Assembly (NCBI RefSeq): GCF_004795895.1
Contig: NZ_CP039250.1
Coordinates: forward strand, 3,720,001 to 3,784,000
Length of the DNA: 64,000 bases
Reading direction: 5' to 3'
From: Sphingopyxis sp. PAMC25046
Lineage (GTDB): Bacteria > Pseudomonadota > Alphaproteobacteria > Sphingomonadales > Sphingomonadaceae
Shown here: piece by piece, positions 1 through 9,069 of the stretch
Layout: every line of letters begins with the position of its first letter
Position numbering within the stretch: position 1 is the stretch's first letter
Made by a program: the position numbers and the translations under genes
Notes under the pieces: generated by a model
Databases searched by the model: none
What the model was told of the DNA's origin: nothing
The model's input: the letters and a program-made list of their open reading frames with translations, nothing else

Positions 1-9
1 GGTCGAGGA

Positions 10-846
10 TTAACCAACCGACTGGCGCGTCATCCGATGCAAGGTGGAGAGCGCGGCTTCGAGCGCGAAGTCGACCTCCGGTTCTTCTTCGCCTTCTATA
101 CCCGTCGCCGCCGAGGCTGTCTCCTGCATGGCGGCATCCTGACGTCGGCGCGCCAGCCCTGCTTCGAACCGCGCGACCATCGCGCCGAGCGATTTGTCGG
201 CGGGATCTGACAATGTTGACGGCGCGCTCATCTCGGCGGGCTGCAACCAGGGCGCCTCGTCACCGAAATCCTCTTCGGAAGCAAGGTCGGCGAGCATGAG
301 TTCGTCTTCGGCTTCTTCGCGTGCCTCGACCGTCGCTCCGCCAAGCCAAGGGTCGAATTCTGCAGGTTCATAGGCGCTCGTCGTGCCGACCGCGCCCAGC
401 CCGCCCGCCGGCAGGTCTCGGCCTGCGCGGATCGGCGGCCGCGGGGGATCGTCGGGATGCAGATCGACGCGGCGCCGCGTCAGAACGGGTTCGTCATCGC
501 CGGCCTCTTCGGACCCGCGCCGAAAAACATTGCGCAGCGAGGTCAGGCCGGCCGCCTCGGGCCGTGCGATCAGCAGCGCAGCGAGCCCCGCAATCGCGGC
601 GGCGACCGCCGACATGCCGAGCGCGAGCGCGAGCCGTCCACCATTGCCGATCGGCGGCACGAACAGATCGGAGAGACGGTCGAGGTAAAGGTTCCAGCTG
701 ATCGCGGCGACCCATGAAAAAGGCATCAATGCGGCGAACAAGAAGGTCAGCGCCGCGGCGCCGATCACCGCCGGGATCGCGGGCTGGAGCGCGCGCAGCA
801 GCGCGGTCGCTATGGCCTTGGCCCGATTCTCGCTGGTTTCTTCCAT
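10..846 (-). CDS. Hypothetical membrane protein with acidic C-terminal tail
   Basis: I do not recognise this 278-residue protein. The N-terminal ~95 residues hold two or three hydrophobic segments (about residues 25-50 and 70-95), the second rich in Ala and Leu. From about residue 110 the chain becomes charged and low in complexity, with many Glu, Asp, Pro and Arg, which suggests a long soluble, perhaps disordered, cytoplasmic tail. No catalytic motif is visible. It lies 59 bp downstream of the XrtA-associated glycosyltransferase on the same strand, so it could share its transcript. The start (ATG at 846) gives a plausible N-terminus ahead of the first membrane segment. Confidence 0.7.
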   Translation of the reverse strand: MEETSENRAKAIATALLRALQPAIPAVIGAAALTFLFAALMPFSWVAAISWNLYLDRLSDLFVPPIGNGGRLALALGMSAVAAAIAGLAALLIARPEAAGLTSLRNVFRRGSEEAGDDEPVLTRRRVDLHPDDPPRPPIRAGRDLPAGGLGAVGTTSAYEPAEFDPWLGGATVEAREEAEDELMLADLASEEDFGDEAPWLQPAEMSAPSTLSDPADKSLGAMVARFEAGLARRRQDAAMQETASAATGIEGEEEPEVDFALEAALSTLHRMTRQSVG

Positions 847-905
847 ATCGTCCCAAATCCGTCGGCCCGCCGGGCCGTACTGTCCTCACATCAAACGCGT
901 CACGC

Positions 906-2111
906 TCAAGCGCCGCGCAGCAATCGCTGGTAAACCGGTTCGTAACGTAAAATGTTTGACGACCAGTTACGATGGCTTTCGACAAAAATACGTGCGGTCC
1001 GCCGGCGTTCGGGCCACATCGCGCGATTGTCGAGCAAGCCGGCCAGCGCGTTCGCAATCGCGGCCGGGTCATCGGGCGCGAACAGCGTCCCCGTCGCGCC
1101 GTCCGCGATCAGCTCGCGGTGGCCGCCGACATCGGACGCCGCGACCAGCTTGCCCTGCGCCATCGCTTCAAGCGGCTTCAGCGGCGTGACCAGGTCGGTC
1201 AGCCGCATCTTCTTGCGCGGATAGGCGAGGATGTCGATCAGCGAATAATATCGCTCGACCACACTGTGCGGGACGCGGCCGACGAAATGGATATGCGCCG
1301 CGGCGGACGAAGCGGCGGCCCGCATCTTGAGCGCAGCCTCCATAGGGCCGCCACCCACCAGTAGAAGCCGCGCCTTGGGCTGCGCGACCACTAGCGCGGG
1401 CATCGCCGCTATCAGATCGTCGATTCCCTCATAGTCGTAGAAGCTGCCGATATAGCCAATCACGATATCGTCCGCGGTCAGGCCGAGCGTTTCGGCGAGC
1501 GCATCGTCGCGCGGCAGCGGATCGCCGAAGAGATCGAGGTCGACGCCGTTCGGCGACACGGTGATCTTGGCGGGATCGATGCCGCGCGCGATCAGGTCGC
1601 CGCGCAACCCTTCGCAGATCACCGCCACCGCGTCGGCAGACTTTACCGCGTGAGTTTCGAGCATTTTTGTCAGCCGGTAACGCAGGCTGCCTTCGCGCCC
1701 CGTGCCATTTCCGACCGCCGCATCCTCCCAAAAAGCACGGATTTCATAGATGACCGGGATACCGAGCTTCTTGCCGACACGCAGCGCCGCGAGCCCGTCA
1801 AGCACAGGGGAATGAGCGTGGAGCACATCGGGCTTCCACTCGTTCGCCAGCGTTTCGACACGGCTCGCCAAGGCGCCGATTTCGCGCCATTCGCGGAACG
1901 GCGAGGGCACCGGTGCGATCCGTGGGGTGCGATAGAAGGTCAGACAGTCGACCGTTTCGACATCGGGTCCGGGTTCGGGATGGCGCACGCCGGTGACCCC
2001 CGCGACCTCCCACCCCTTCGCCGTCTGCGCCTTCATCAGCGCGCGAGTGCGAAAGGTGTAGCCGCTGTGCGCGGGCAGGCTATGGTCAAGGACGTGCAAT
2101 ATGCGTGTCAT
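906..2111 (-). CDS. XrtA/PEP-CTERM system-associated glycosyltransferase (GT4-like)
   Basis: A 401-residue GT-B fold glycosyltransferase, probably acting on the surface polysaccharide or glycoprotein pathway linked to exosortase A. The N-terminus MTRILHVLDHSLP followed by a Ser-Gly-Tyr stretch is characteristic of the XrtA-associated family (TIGR04063-like). A glycine-rich nucleotide-sugar loop (LLLVGGGP) and the C-terminal donor-binding segment PLKPLEAMAQGK, then ASDVGGHRELI with its conserved Glu, are visible. I chose the ATG at 2111 because homology-like sequence begins exactly there; the open frame upstream is Arg-rich and unlike a protein. It is divergent from the O-glycosylation ligase, which supports the XrtA assignment. 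Confidence 0.85.
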   Translation of the reverse strand: MTRILHVLDHSLPAHSGYTFRTRALMKAQTAKGWEVAGVTGVRHPEPGPDVETVDCLTFYRTPRIAPVPSPFREWREIGALASRVETLANEWKPDVLHAHSPVLDGLAALRVGKKLGIPVIYEIRAFWEDAAVGNGTGREGSLRYRLTKMLETHAVKSADAVAVICEGLRGDLIARGIDPAKITVSPNGVDLDLFGDPLPRDDALAETLGLTADDIVIGYIGSFYDYEGIDDLIAAMPALVVAQPKARLLLVGGGPMEAALKMRAAASSAAAHIHFVGRVPHSVVERYYSLIDILAYPRKKMRLTDLVTPLKPLEAMAQGKLVAASDVGGHRELIADGATGTLFAPDDPAAIANALAGLLDNRAMWPERRRTARIFVESHRNWSSNILRYEPVYQRLLRGA

Positions 2112-2442
2112 GACAAAGGTCAGGACCTGCCAAGAGCGCGTTCGAGGCGCCGAAATGGCGAAGATATCGGCTTCGTGTGGCCGCCGCACATGGTGGTTCC
2201 ATCTGCAAGGCCGCGCGGAGGCGAGATCGAAGCCATTTCGGCGTCCCTCCGGGATTTGACCGATTTTGTCCATGACTGCGTCAGCGAGCCTTGGAATATA
2301 GTCATATGCCTGCGTCTCGCTTCCTTGCCCTGAACAAAATCGCTTCAAACCTCGAACGTGCACTTGGCAGGTCCTGACCCTGAGCGCATTGACATACAAG
2401 CCTTAACGCGGCGTCAACCCAGGTCGCGTAGCGGGAGCCGAC
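2112..2442. promoter_or_regulatory. Divergent intergenic region of the XrtA-associated genes
   Basis: 331 bp lie between the glycosyltransferase (minus) and the 54-codon gene (plus). It must hold both promoters. I see no convincing coding frame. A TTGACA at 2389-2394 has no good -10 box at normal spacing, so no specific promoter is called. Confidence 0.35.
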
Positions 2443-2607
2443 ATGGTCGACAATTTCTCCATTGGCCTGACGCACGTCTTGATGGCGATCGCGCTCTGGC
2501 GCCTGCTCCATCGCAACGATCTCGATCGCGAAGTGAGCCCGCGCATGCTGTGGCAGCAGCGCCGCGATGCCGAGCGTGCCGAAGCGGATGCCCGCCCCGA
2601 TGCGTGA
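2443..2607 (+). CDS. Small protein (54 aa) overlapping the O-glycosylation ligase gene
   Basis: A short frame starting ATG at 2443 behind a GGGAGCC element, with a hydrophobic N-terminal stretch (GLTHVLMAIALW) and a charged C-terminus rich in Arg, Glu and Asp. Its TGA (2605-2607) lies inside the first codons of the ligase gene, whose ATG is at 2600, an arrangement typical of translational coupling. The composition would fit a single short membrane anchor with a cytoplasmic charged tail. I do not recognise the family; XrtA loci of sphingomonads often carry small proteins here, but that is memory, not evidence. Coding status rests on start signal, overlap and amino acid composition. Confidence 0.55.
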   Translation: MVDNFSIGLTHVLMAIALWRLLHRNDLDREVSPRMLWQQRRDAERAEADARPDA

Positions 2608-3982
2608 CATCGCCTTTGTTGCCTTTCTCTTCGCCTTCATCGGGCTCGGCTTTCGCAAGCCGTTCCTGTTCGTGCTGTGCTTTTGCTATATCGACATCGT
2701 CGCGCCGCAGCGCCTCAGCTATTTCCTCATCAACTCGATCCCGATCTCGCTGATCGTTTTCGGGCTGGCGATCGTCGGCTGGCTCGCAGTCGACGACAAG
2801 AAGGACGTAAGATGGTCGGGGCGGCAAGCCCTGCTGATTGCGCTGCTCCTCTATTGCTGGATGACGACGATCCAGGCCGACTTCCCGGTCGAGGCAGCCG
2901 AAAAATGGAGCTGGGTATGGAAGGCGCTCGTCTGGGCGATCTTCCTGCCGCTCACGCTCCGGACCAAGCTGCGTATCGAATCGCTGATTCTCGTCATGCT
3001 GCTGTCGGCCGCGGCGATCGCGATCGCGGGCGGAATCAAGACCGCGGCGGGCGGCGGCGGCTATGGCTCGCTGCAGTTGCTGCTCAACGAGAATTACGGC
3101 CTTTACGAAGGCTCGATCATGTCGGCGGTCGGAATTTCGATCATCCCGCTGATCCTCTGGTATCGGAGGCACGGCACGATCTTCCCGCCCGACTGGCGCG
3201 TGTCGATCTTCTGCTTCGCGCTCGTCTTCGCCTGCGCGCTGCTCCCGGTCGGCACGCAGGCGCGCACCGGGCTCGTCTGCCTCGTCATTCTCGCGATCCT
3301 GTCGCTACGCGCTGTGAAGCATCGCTTCCTCTATATGGCAGGTGCGGGATTGCTCGCGCTCGCCGCGATACCTTTCCTGCCGCAAAGCTTTACAGAGCGG
3401 ATGGAGACGATCCGCGACCACAAGTCCGACCAGTCGGCATCGACGCGCGTCGCGGTGTGGGCGTGGACGTGGGAATATGCGAAGGAAAATCCGTTCGGCG
3501 GCGGCTTCAATGCCTATATCCAGAACCATGTCCGCGTCGAAAAAGCGGCGAGCGGCTATGACCCCGACGCTCCGCAAAATGACGAACCGACAGTTTATGA
3601 GGAACATTCGCGCGCCTATCATTCGAGCTATTTCGAGATGCTCGGCGAACAGGGCTATCCGGGGCTCGCGCTATGGCTGCTCCTGCATGCGGTCGGGCTG
3701 CTGCGAATGGAGCAACTCCGCCGTCGCTATCTCAAGACACGGCGCGCCGAGGAGCAATGGATCGCGCCGCTCGCGACCGCGCTCCAGCATGGCCATATCG
3801 TCTATATGATCGGCTCGCTGTTCGTCGGCATCGCCTTTCAGCCCTTCATCTACATGATGCTCGCGCTCGAAATGGGGCTGTCGACCTATGTGCGCCGCCG
3901 CGAACAGGAGGCGGGATGGCGCCCGCTGACCGCGCGCCCGGCACAGGTTCCGGCACGGCATCCGGCGGCTACTCCCGGCTGA
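2600..3982 (+). CDS. Putative O-glycosylation ligase, exosortase A-associated (Wzy/WaaL-like)
   Basis: A polytopic membrane protein of 460 residues, with hydrophobic segments spaced throughout and a large periplasmic loop near residues 270-350. It matches the O-antigen ligase/polymerase fold and the exosortase A-associated subfamily (TIGR03097-like): the N-terminus MRDIAFVAFLFAF and the block RKPFLFVLCFCYIDIVAPQ are typical. It would join glycan to protein or lipid carriers at the periplasmic side of the inner membrane. The ATG at 2600 is preferred over one 33 bp upstream because it overlaps the preceding small gene and begins directly with the first membrane helix. Confidence 0.85.
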   Translation: MRDIAFVAFLFAFIGLGFRKPFLFVLCFCYIDIVAPQRLSYFLINSIPISLIVFGLAIVGWLAVDDKKDVRWSGRQALLIALLLYCWMTTIQADFPVEAAEKWSWVWKALVWAIFLPLTLRTKLRIESLILVMLLSAAAIAIAGGIKTAAGGGGYGSLQLLLNENYGLYEGSIMSAVGISIIPLILWYRRHGTIFPPDWRVSIFCFALVFACALLPVGTQARTGLVCLVILAILSLRAVKHRFLYMAGAGLLALAAIPFLPQSFTERMETIRDHKSDQSASTRVAVWAWTWEYAKENPFGGGFNAYIQNHVRVEKAASGYDPDAPQNDEPTVYEEHSRAYHSSYFEMLGEQGYPGLALWLLLHAVGLLRMEQLRRRYLKTRRAEEQWIAPLATALQHGHIVYMIGSLFVGIAFQPFIYMMLALEMGLSTYVRRREQEAGWRPLTARPAQVPARHPAATPG

Positions 3983-4020
3983 CCCCGGAACCATATGGCG
4001 CAGCAAGGCGCTATGGACGC

Positions 4021-5031
4021 ATGGCCGCAACCCGCCTTGTCCATGTCGACGACAGTCTGCCCGGGATCAGCCGCGAGCGTTCGGGGGTCGGCTGGCGCTA
4101 TCGCGATGCCAAGGGCAAGATCATCCGCGACCGCGACGAAATCGACCGCCTCAACGCGATCGCACTGCCGCCGGCTTACGAGGACGCCTGGTTCTGCCCG
4201 GCGCCGAACGGCCATATCCTCGCGACCGGCTACGACGCGCGCGGGCGCAAGCAATATCGCTATCATCCCGACTTCCGGATGGCGCGCGAGGCCGACAAAT
4301 ATGACCGCTGCGCCGCCTTCGGCCATGCGCTGCCGCTGCTCCGCGCGCGCCTTGCCGACGATCTCGCCCGCCGGACGCTCTGCTCGGAACGCGTCGTCGC
4401 GGCGGTCGTGCGCCTGCTCGACCTCGCCGCGCTGCGCATCGGCAACGAGCAATATGTCGCTGCGAACAAGAGCTTTGGCGCGACGACGCTGCGCCAGCGC
4501 CATGCAAAGGCTTCGGGCAAGACGTTGCGCCTGCAGTATGTCGCCAAGGGCGGCGCGAAACGCGACGTGACGATCAGCGACCGCAGCCTTTCGACGCTGG
4601 TGCGCCGGTTGCAGGATCTGCCGGGGCAGAAGCTTTTTCAGTATGAGGATGCGGACAGCCTGTGCGCGGTCGGATCGGACGATGTGAATGCCTATATCCG
4701 CGAGGCGATGGGCGATGAGTTCAGCGCCAAGCATTTCCGTACCTGGTCGGCCAGCGTCGAAGCCTTCGCCTTCCTTTACGACGCGCCCGAGCCGCCGACG
4801 CTGAAGGCGATGCTTGAGCATGTCGCCGGCCGCCTCGGCAACACACCCGCCATCGCACGCAAGGCCTATGTCCATCCGGCGATGATCGCCGCAGCGCAGG
4901 AGCGCACGGCCTTCGCGGCGGCCGTCGGGACGCTGCCCCGCGCGACGCGCTATCTTTCGCGTTACGAACGCGGATTTTTGACCTATCTGGAGCGGGCGCC
5001 GGACGCGGCTGCCTTGCTGCGCTCCGCTTGA
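4021..5031 (+). CDS. DNA topoisomerase IB (poxvirus-type)
   Basis: A 336-residue type IB topoisomerase that relaxes DNA supercoils through a 3'-phosphotyrosyl intermediate. The N-terminal domain has the usual DAKGKIIRDRDEIDRL and LPPAYEDAWFCP blocks; the catalytic domain shows LDLAALRIGNEQY, KHFRTWSAS and the segment ARKAYVHP with the active-site Tyr at residue 283. Length is normal for bacterial members. The frame is open well upstream, but the family N-terminus begins at the ATG at 4021. It follows the ligase by 38 bp but is unlikely to be functionally linked to it. Confidence 0.93.
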   Translation: MAATRLVHVDDSLPGISRERSGVGWRYRDAKGKIIRDRDEIDRLNAIALPPAYEDAWFCPAPNGHILATGYDARGRKQYRYHPDFRMAREADKYDRCAAFGHALPLLRARLADDLARRTLCSERVVAAVVRLLDLAALRIGNEQYVAANKSFGATTLRQRHAKASGKTLRLQYVAKGGAKRDVTISDRSLSTLVRRLQDLPGQKLFQYEDADSLCAVGSDDVNAYIREAMGDEFSAKHFRTWSASVEAFAFLYDAPEPPTLKAMLEHVAGRLGNTPAIARKAYVHPAMIAAAQERTAFAAAVGTLPRATRYLSRYERGFLTYLERAPDAAALLRSA

Positions 5032-5068
5032 TCAACCCCCTGTCCTTTACCGCAACAAGAGGATCGAT

Positions 5069-6283
5069 GTGATTTTCCCCCTCTTCGCAGTCGCCCCGAC
5101 ACAAGCCGCACCCGGCGAAACCGCGAAAACGGTCGCCGCGCCGCCCGCCGCCACCGTCAGCCCTCTCGACGATTTGCGTTACTGGTGGGACGCGAGCGTA
5201 GCGTGGATCAACGACCACTGGCTGCAGATCGGCATCGCCGTGGCTGCGGGGCTGATCATCTATTTCCTCCTCTCGATGATCCGCACCTTCGCGTTAAAGC
5301 GCGCGCAATCAGCGCCGGGTCAGTTCACGCTGACCGACATCGTGGGACGCGTGATCCACAAGACCAAGTCGCTCGTACTCGCGATCATCTCGATCCGGTT
5401 GGTCGCGGGCTATGCGCAGCCACCGGCGCTGGTGATGCAACTCATCCAGTTCGTGTTCACCGTCGCGGTGGTGATGCAAGTCGCGATATGGGTGCGCGAG
5501 ATCGTGCTGGGGCTGATCCAGCGCCGCGCCTCCGAGGGACATAACGAGACGCTCTCCAATGCGATGGGTATCATCCGCCTGCTGATCAGTGTCGCGCTGT
5601 TCGCGATCGCAGGCATTGTCATCCTCGACAATATGGGGGTCAATGTCACCGGCCTCGTCGCCGGTCTCGGCATCGGCGGCATCGCGATCGGCCTCGCCGC
5701 GCAGGGTATCTTCTCCGACCTTTTCGCCTCGCTCTCGATCATCTTCGACCGACCGTTCCGCGTCGGCGAGACGATCAAATATGACAACAGCGTCGCGACC
5801 GTTGAGCGCATCGGGCTCAAGAGCACGCACTTGCGCTCGATCAATGGCGAACTCCTCGTGATCTCGAACACCAATTTGCTGTCGAAGGAGATCACCAACT
5901 ACGCCAACCTCCATCGGCGGCGTATCCAATACGCCATCGGGGTCGTCTATCAGACGACCCCCGAAATGCTGCGTGCGCTGCCGGCGCTGCTCCAGGCGCA
6001 GGTCGAAGCGGAAGGGCATGAATTTATCCGATCGAGCTTTATCGGCTTTGGCGCGTCGAGCCTCGACTTCGAGCTCGTCGCCGACGTCCACAACGACGAT
6101 TATAACGAGGTGATCGCTGCGCGGACGGCGATCGGCATCCGCCTGTTCGACGAACTGACGAAGGCGGGCTACGATTTCGCCTATCCGACGCAGACCACCT
6201 TCACCGCGGCGCCCGACGGCACGATGATTCTACCCTATGCCGAGAGCGTGACGATGAAGACGCCGAAACCCGTCAAGGGCTGA
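5069..6283 (+). CDS. Small-conductance mechanosensitive channel (MscS family)
   Basis: A 404-residue inner-membrane channel that opens under membrane tension. After a short N-terminal hydrophobic stretch come several helices (about residues 50-75, 105-145, 170-195) and the pore-lining TM3 with the Gly/Ala pattern GLGIGGIAIGLAAQG, followed by FDRPFRVGETI, which starts the conserved MscS beta domain. The start is GTG at 5069: an ATG two bases upstream runs straight into a stop, and an AAGAGG ribosome site lies about 10 bases before. Its C-terminus is a standard MscS alpha/beta domain. Confidence 0.92.
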   Translation: MIFPLFAVAPTQAAPGETAKTVAAPPAATVSPLDDLRYWWDASVAWINDHWLQIGIAVAAGLIIYFLLSMIRTFALKRAQSAPGQFTLTDIVGRVIHKTKSLVLAIISIRLVAGYAQPPALVMQLIQFVFTVAVVMQVAIWVREIVLGLIQRRASEGHNETLSNAMGIIRLLISVALFAIAGIVILDNMGVNVTGLVAGLGIGGIAIGLAAQGIFSDLFASLSIIFDRPFRVGETIKYDNSVATVERIGLKSTHLRSINGELLVISNTNLLSKEITNYANLHRRRIQYAIGVVYQTTPEMLRALPALLQAQVEAEGHEFIRSSFIGFGASSLDFELVADVHNDDYNEVIAARTAIGIRLFDELTKAGYDFAYPTQTTFTAAPDGTMILPYAESVTMKTPKPVKG

Positions 6284-6378
6284 CGCTACGGCGACGCGGC
6301 TGCGGGGCTTGGCCCTTGTGCAACGCGGCAAGAGAGGCCTAGAACGCGCCCCGAACCAGCAATTCGAGGGGATGAGAT

Positions 6379-6837
6379 ATGGCCACCATCACGCCGCAGG
6401 ACCTGCAAGCCAGGATCGGTGAGCATCTGGGCACATCCGAATGGGTGCTCGTCGATCAGGACATGATCAACAAATTCGCCGACGCGACGGGCGATCATCA
6501 GTTCATCCATATCGACGAGGAAAAGGCAAAGCTCACGCCCTTCGGCGGCACGATCGCGCACGGCTTCCTGACGCTGTCGCTGATCCCGATGCTCGGCGCG
6601 CGCACCGACGGGCCGAAGATCGAAGGCGTGAAAATGGGCGTCAACTATGGCGGCAACAAGGTCCGCTTCCTCGCCCCCGTCCGTTCGGGCAAGCGCGTGC
6701 GCAGCCACGTGAAGCTGCTCGAACTCGAAGAAAAGCGTCCCGGCCAGTGGCAGCAGACCAACGAAGTGACGATCGAGATCGAAGGCGAGGAAAAGCCCGC
6801 GCTGATCGCCGAATGGATCAGCCAGTTCTTCGTCTAA
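6379..6837 (+). CDS. MaoC-family (R)-specific enoyl-CoA hydratase
   Basis: 152 residues with the hot-dog fold hydratase-2 motif: DATGDHQFIHIDEE carries the catalytic Asp and His, followed by GGTIAHGFLTLSL. It would hydrate short or medium trans-2-enoyl-CoA to (R)-3-hydroxyacyl-CoA. The length is typical of NodN/MaoC-like single-domain proteins. It stands 65 bp before a thiolase gene on the same strand, so the two probably act on acyl-CoA intermediates, perhaps linking to PHA metabolism (a PHA depolymerase lies at 12.4-13.6 kb). An AATTCGAGGGGATGAGAT leader supplies the ribosome site. Confidence 0.9.
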   Translation: MATITPQDLQARIGEHLGTSEWVLVDQDMINKFADATGDHQFIHIDEEKAKLTPFGGTIAHGFLTLSLIPMLGARTDGPKIEGVKMGVNYGGNKVRFLAPVRSGKRVRSHVKLLELEEKRPGQWQQTNEVTIEIEGEEKPALIAEWISQFFV

Positions 6838-6902
6838 GACATAGTTATACCGGCCCACCTCCCCCGTTAAGATAACCGGAACCAGAAAGAAGGACCCCTA
6901 TC

Positions 6903-8084
6903 ATGCGTGACGCCGTCATCGTTTCCACCGCCCGCACCCCGCTGACCAAGGCGGCGCGCGGCTCGTTCAACAATACCCTCGCCCCGACGCTCGGTGCCTT
7001 CTCGGTCAAGGCTGCGGTCGAGCGCGCCGGCCTTGAAGGCGGCGAGATCGACGACGTCCTGTTCGGTGCCGCGATGCAGCAGGGATCGCAGACGATGAAC
7101 ATCGGCCGCCTCGTCGCGCTGCGCGCCGGCCTGCCCGTCACCGTCCCCGGCATGTCGATCGACCGCCAATGCTCGTCGGGGCTGATGACGATCGCAACCG
7201 CCGCGAAGCAGATCATCGTCGATCGTCAGGACATCGCGGTCGCCGGCGGCATCGAGTCGATCTCGAAGGTCAGCGGCAGCGGCAAGGTGTTCATCGAGAC
7301 CGACGCCGAGCTGATCGCGATGCACAAGGACACCTATATGCCGATGATCGGCACCGCCGAGGTCGTCGCGAAGCGCTACAGCATCAGCCGCGAAGCTCAG
7401 GACGAATATTCGCTCCAGTCGCAGCAACGCACCGCCGCCGCGCAGGCCGCAGGCAAATATGACGACGAGATCGTCGCCTGCAACGCGACGATGGCGGTGG
7501 TGAACAAGGAAACTAAGGAAGTCAGCTTCAAGGACGTCGTCGCCGACAAGGACGAGTGCAACCGTCCCGACACGACGCTTGAAGGGCTCGCGAGCCTGAA
7601 GCCGGTGATGGGCGAAGGCCATACGATCACCGCAGGCAACGCCAGCCAGCTCGCCGACGGGTCGTCGGCGTGCGTCGTGATGGAAGCCAAGATCGCCGAA
7701 AAGCGCGGACTCCAGCCGCTGGGCCGCTATGTCGGCATGGCGGTCGCGGGCACCGAGCCCGACGAAATGGGCATCGGCCCCGTGTTCGCGATTCCCAAGC
7801 TGCTCGAACGCTTCGAGCTCAAGATGGACGATATCGGCCTTTGGGAACTCAACGAAGCCTTTGCGGTGCAGGTGCTCTATTGCCGCGACAAGCTCGGCAT
7901 TCCGAACGAACTGCTCAACGTCAACGGCGGCTCGATCTCGATCGGCCACCCCTTCGGCATGACCGGCGCGCGCTGCGTCGGCCACGCGCTGATCGAAGGC
8001 AAGCGCCGCGGCGTGAAATATGCCGTCGTCACCATGTGCATCGGCGGCGGCCAAGGCGCAGCGGGCCTGTTCGAGGTCTTCTGA
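6903..8084 (+). CDS. Acetyl-CoA C-acyltransferase (thiolase)
   Basis: A 393-residue thiolase that cleaves or condenses acyl-CoA thioesters in the cytoplasm. The nucleophile Cys90 sits in [10 protein letters not shown]; the C-terminal catalytic His and Cys occur in [10 protein letters not shown] and [13 protein letters not shown]. Domain order and length are those of the degradative/biosynthetic thiolase family. The AGAAAGAAGGA ribosome site precedes the ATG at 6903. Its neighbours (MaoC hydratase upstream, a CMD-like protein and a monooxygenase downstream with 15-18 bp gaps) suggest a catabolic operon, but the substrate cannot be read from sequence. Confidence 0.93.
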   Translation: MRDAVIVSTARTPLTKAARGSFNNTLAPTLGAFSVKAAVERAGLEGGEIDDVLFGAAMQQGSQTMNIGRLVALRAGLPVTVPGMSIDRQCSSGLMTIATAAKQIIVDRQDIAVAGGIESISKVSGSGKVFIETDAELIAMHKDTYMPMIGTAEVVAKRYSISREAQDEYSLQSQQRTAAAQAAGKYDDEIVACNATMAVVNKETKEVSFKDVVADKDECNRPDTTLEGLASLKPVMGEGHTITAGNASQLADGSSACVVMEAKIAEKRGLQPLGRYVGMAVAGTEPDEMGIGPVFAIPKLLERFELKMDDIGLWELNEAFAVQVLYCRDKLGIPNELLNVNGGSISIGHPFGMTGARCVGHALIEGKRRGVKYAVVTMCIGGGQGAAGLFEVF

Positions 8085-8099
8085 TTTGCGGCCCGTTAA

Positions 8100-8684
8100 A
8101 TGAGACTAAACGCTCCGCGTATCGAGCCGGTCGATTTGGACCGGCTCGATGCCGACCAGCGCGCCGCGCTCGAACCCTTCCTTGCCACCGATGGCGGCAA
8201 GGTGGGGGGCGGCAAGATCCTCAACATCTTCCGCACCCTCGCCCATGCCCCAAAGGCGCTGACCGCCTTCCTCGGCTGGGGCAATTATATCCTGTCGAAG
8301 CGCAATGCGCTGACCCCGCGCGACCGCGAACTCGTCATCCTGCGCACCGGCTATAATTGCCGATCGGGCTATGAATGGACTCAGCACAAACGCATCGGGC
8401 TCGACTGCGGCTTGTCCGAAGACGAAATCGCGCGGATCAAGGCAGGCCCCGATGCGGCTGGCTGGAATGACCTCGACCGAGCGATGCTGCGTGCGACCGA
8501 CGAACTCACGACCAATCATTTCGTAACCGACGCAAGCTGGGCCGCGCTCGCGCCGCTCGGCGACAAGGGACGCATGGACCTCGTCATGACCGTCGGTCAG
8601 TACACACAGGTATCGATGATATTGAACAGCTTTGGCATTCAGGTCGAGGACGGCTGGCATGTCGACCCCGATCTCAGAGCCTGA
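8100..8684 (+). CDS. Carboxymuconolactone decarboxylase (AhpD-like) family protein
   Basis: A 194-residue all-helical protein of the CMD/AhpD superfamily. The middle contains LTPRDRELVILRTGYNCRSGYEWTQHKR in part (catalytic-type region with NCRSGYEW), the pattern shared by CMD proteins where Cys, Glu and His form a proton relay. Only one Cys of the AhpD CxxC pair is present, so a peroxidase role is less likely than a decarboxylase or unknown lyase role. It begins 15 bp after the thiolase stop and is followed 18 bp later by an ABM monooxygenase, so all four genes may form one transcript. Confidence 0.85.
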   Translation: MRLNAPRIEPVDLDRLDADQRAALEPFLATDGGKVGGGKILNIFRTLAHAPKALTAFLGWGNYILSKRNALTPRDRELVILRTGYNCRSGYEWTQHKRIGLDCGLSEDEIARIKAGPDAAGWNDLDRAMLRATDELTTNHFVTDASWAALAPLGDKGRMDLVMTVGQYTQVSMILNSFGIQVEDGWHVDPDLRA

Positions 8685-8702
8685 TTGCAAGAGGAGAGAG
8701 AC

Positions 8703-8993
8703 ATGAGCAGCATCGGCATCATCGCAACCCTGCGCGTGCAACCCGGCAAGGAAGAAGCGTTTGAAGGCGTCTTCGCCGAACTTGCCGCCGCCGTTCGAGC
8801 GAACGAACCGGGCAACAGCTATTACAAGCTGTTCCGCACCGCGGACGCGGGCGCCTACAAGGTCATGGAATGCTATGACGACGAAGCCGCGGTGGAAGCG
8901 CATCGCGCCTCGGACCATTTCCGCACCCTCGGCGCCAAGCTCGGCCCCTGCCTTGCGGGCGCCCCCGAGATCGAGACGCTAAGCGCAGCCTGA
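8703..8993 (+). CDS. Antibiotic biosynthesis monooxygenase (ABM)-domain protein
   Basis: A 96-residue dimeric ferredoxin-like fold protein of the ABM superfamily (cofactor-free quinol monooxygenases and haem-type relatives). The N-terminus MSSIGIIATLRVQPGKE and the later stretch VMECYDDEAAVEAHRAS with the conserved His are characteristic. I chose the ATG at 8703, preceded by GAGGAGAGAGAC, rather than the frame opening at 8685. It closes the presumed catabolic operon starting with the MaoC gene. Confidence 0.85.
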   Translation: MSSIGIIATLRVQPGKEEAFEGVFAELAAAVRANEPGNSYYKLFRTADAGAYKVMECYDDEAAVEAHRASDHFRTLGAKLGPCLAGAPEIETLSAA

Positions 8994-9069
8994 GTGGCGG
9001 GTTCCGACGGATCGCGGGCCATTGGGCATACCAAGCAGATTTTGCCGGATCGAGTTGAGACAGACCGCG

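Noticed and set aside
2389..2417. Sigma70 promoter with TTGACA before the 54-codon gene
   Set aside because: The hexamer at 17 bp spacing is CGTCAA, not a credible -10 box.
2302..2658. A 118-codon minus-strand gene ahead of the XrtA ligase
   Set aside because: It overlaps the ligase start and the coupled small gene on the other strand; composition is Arg-rich and no ribosome site is seen.
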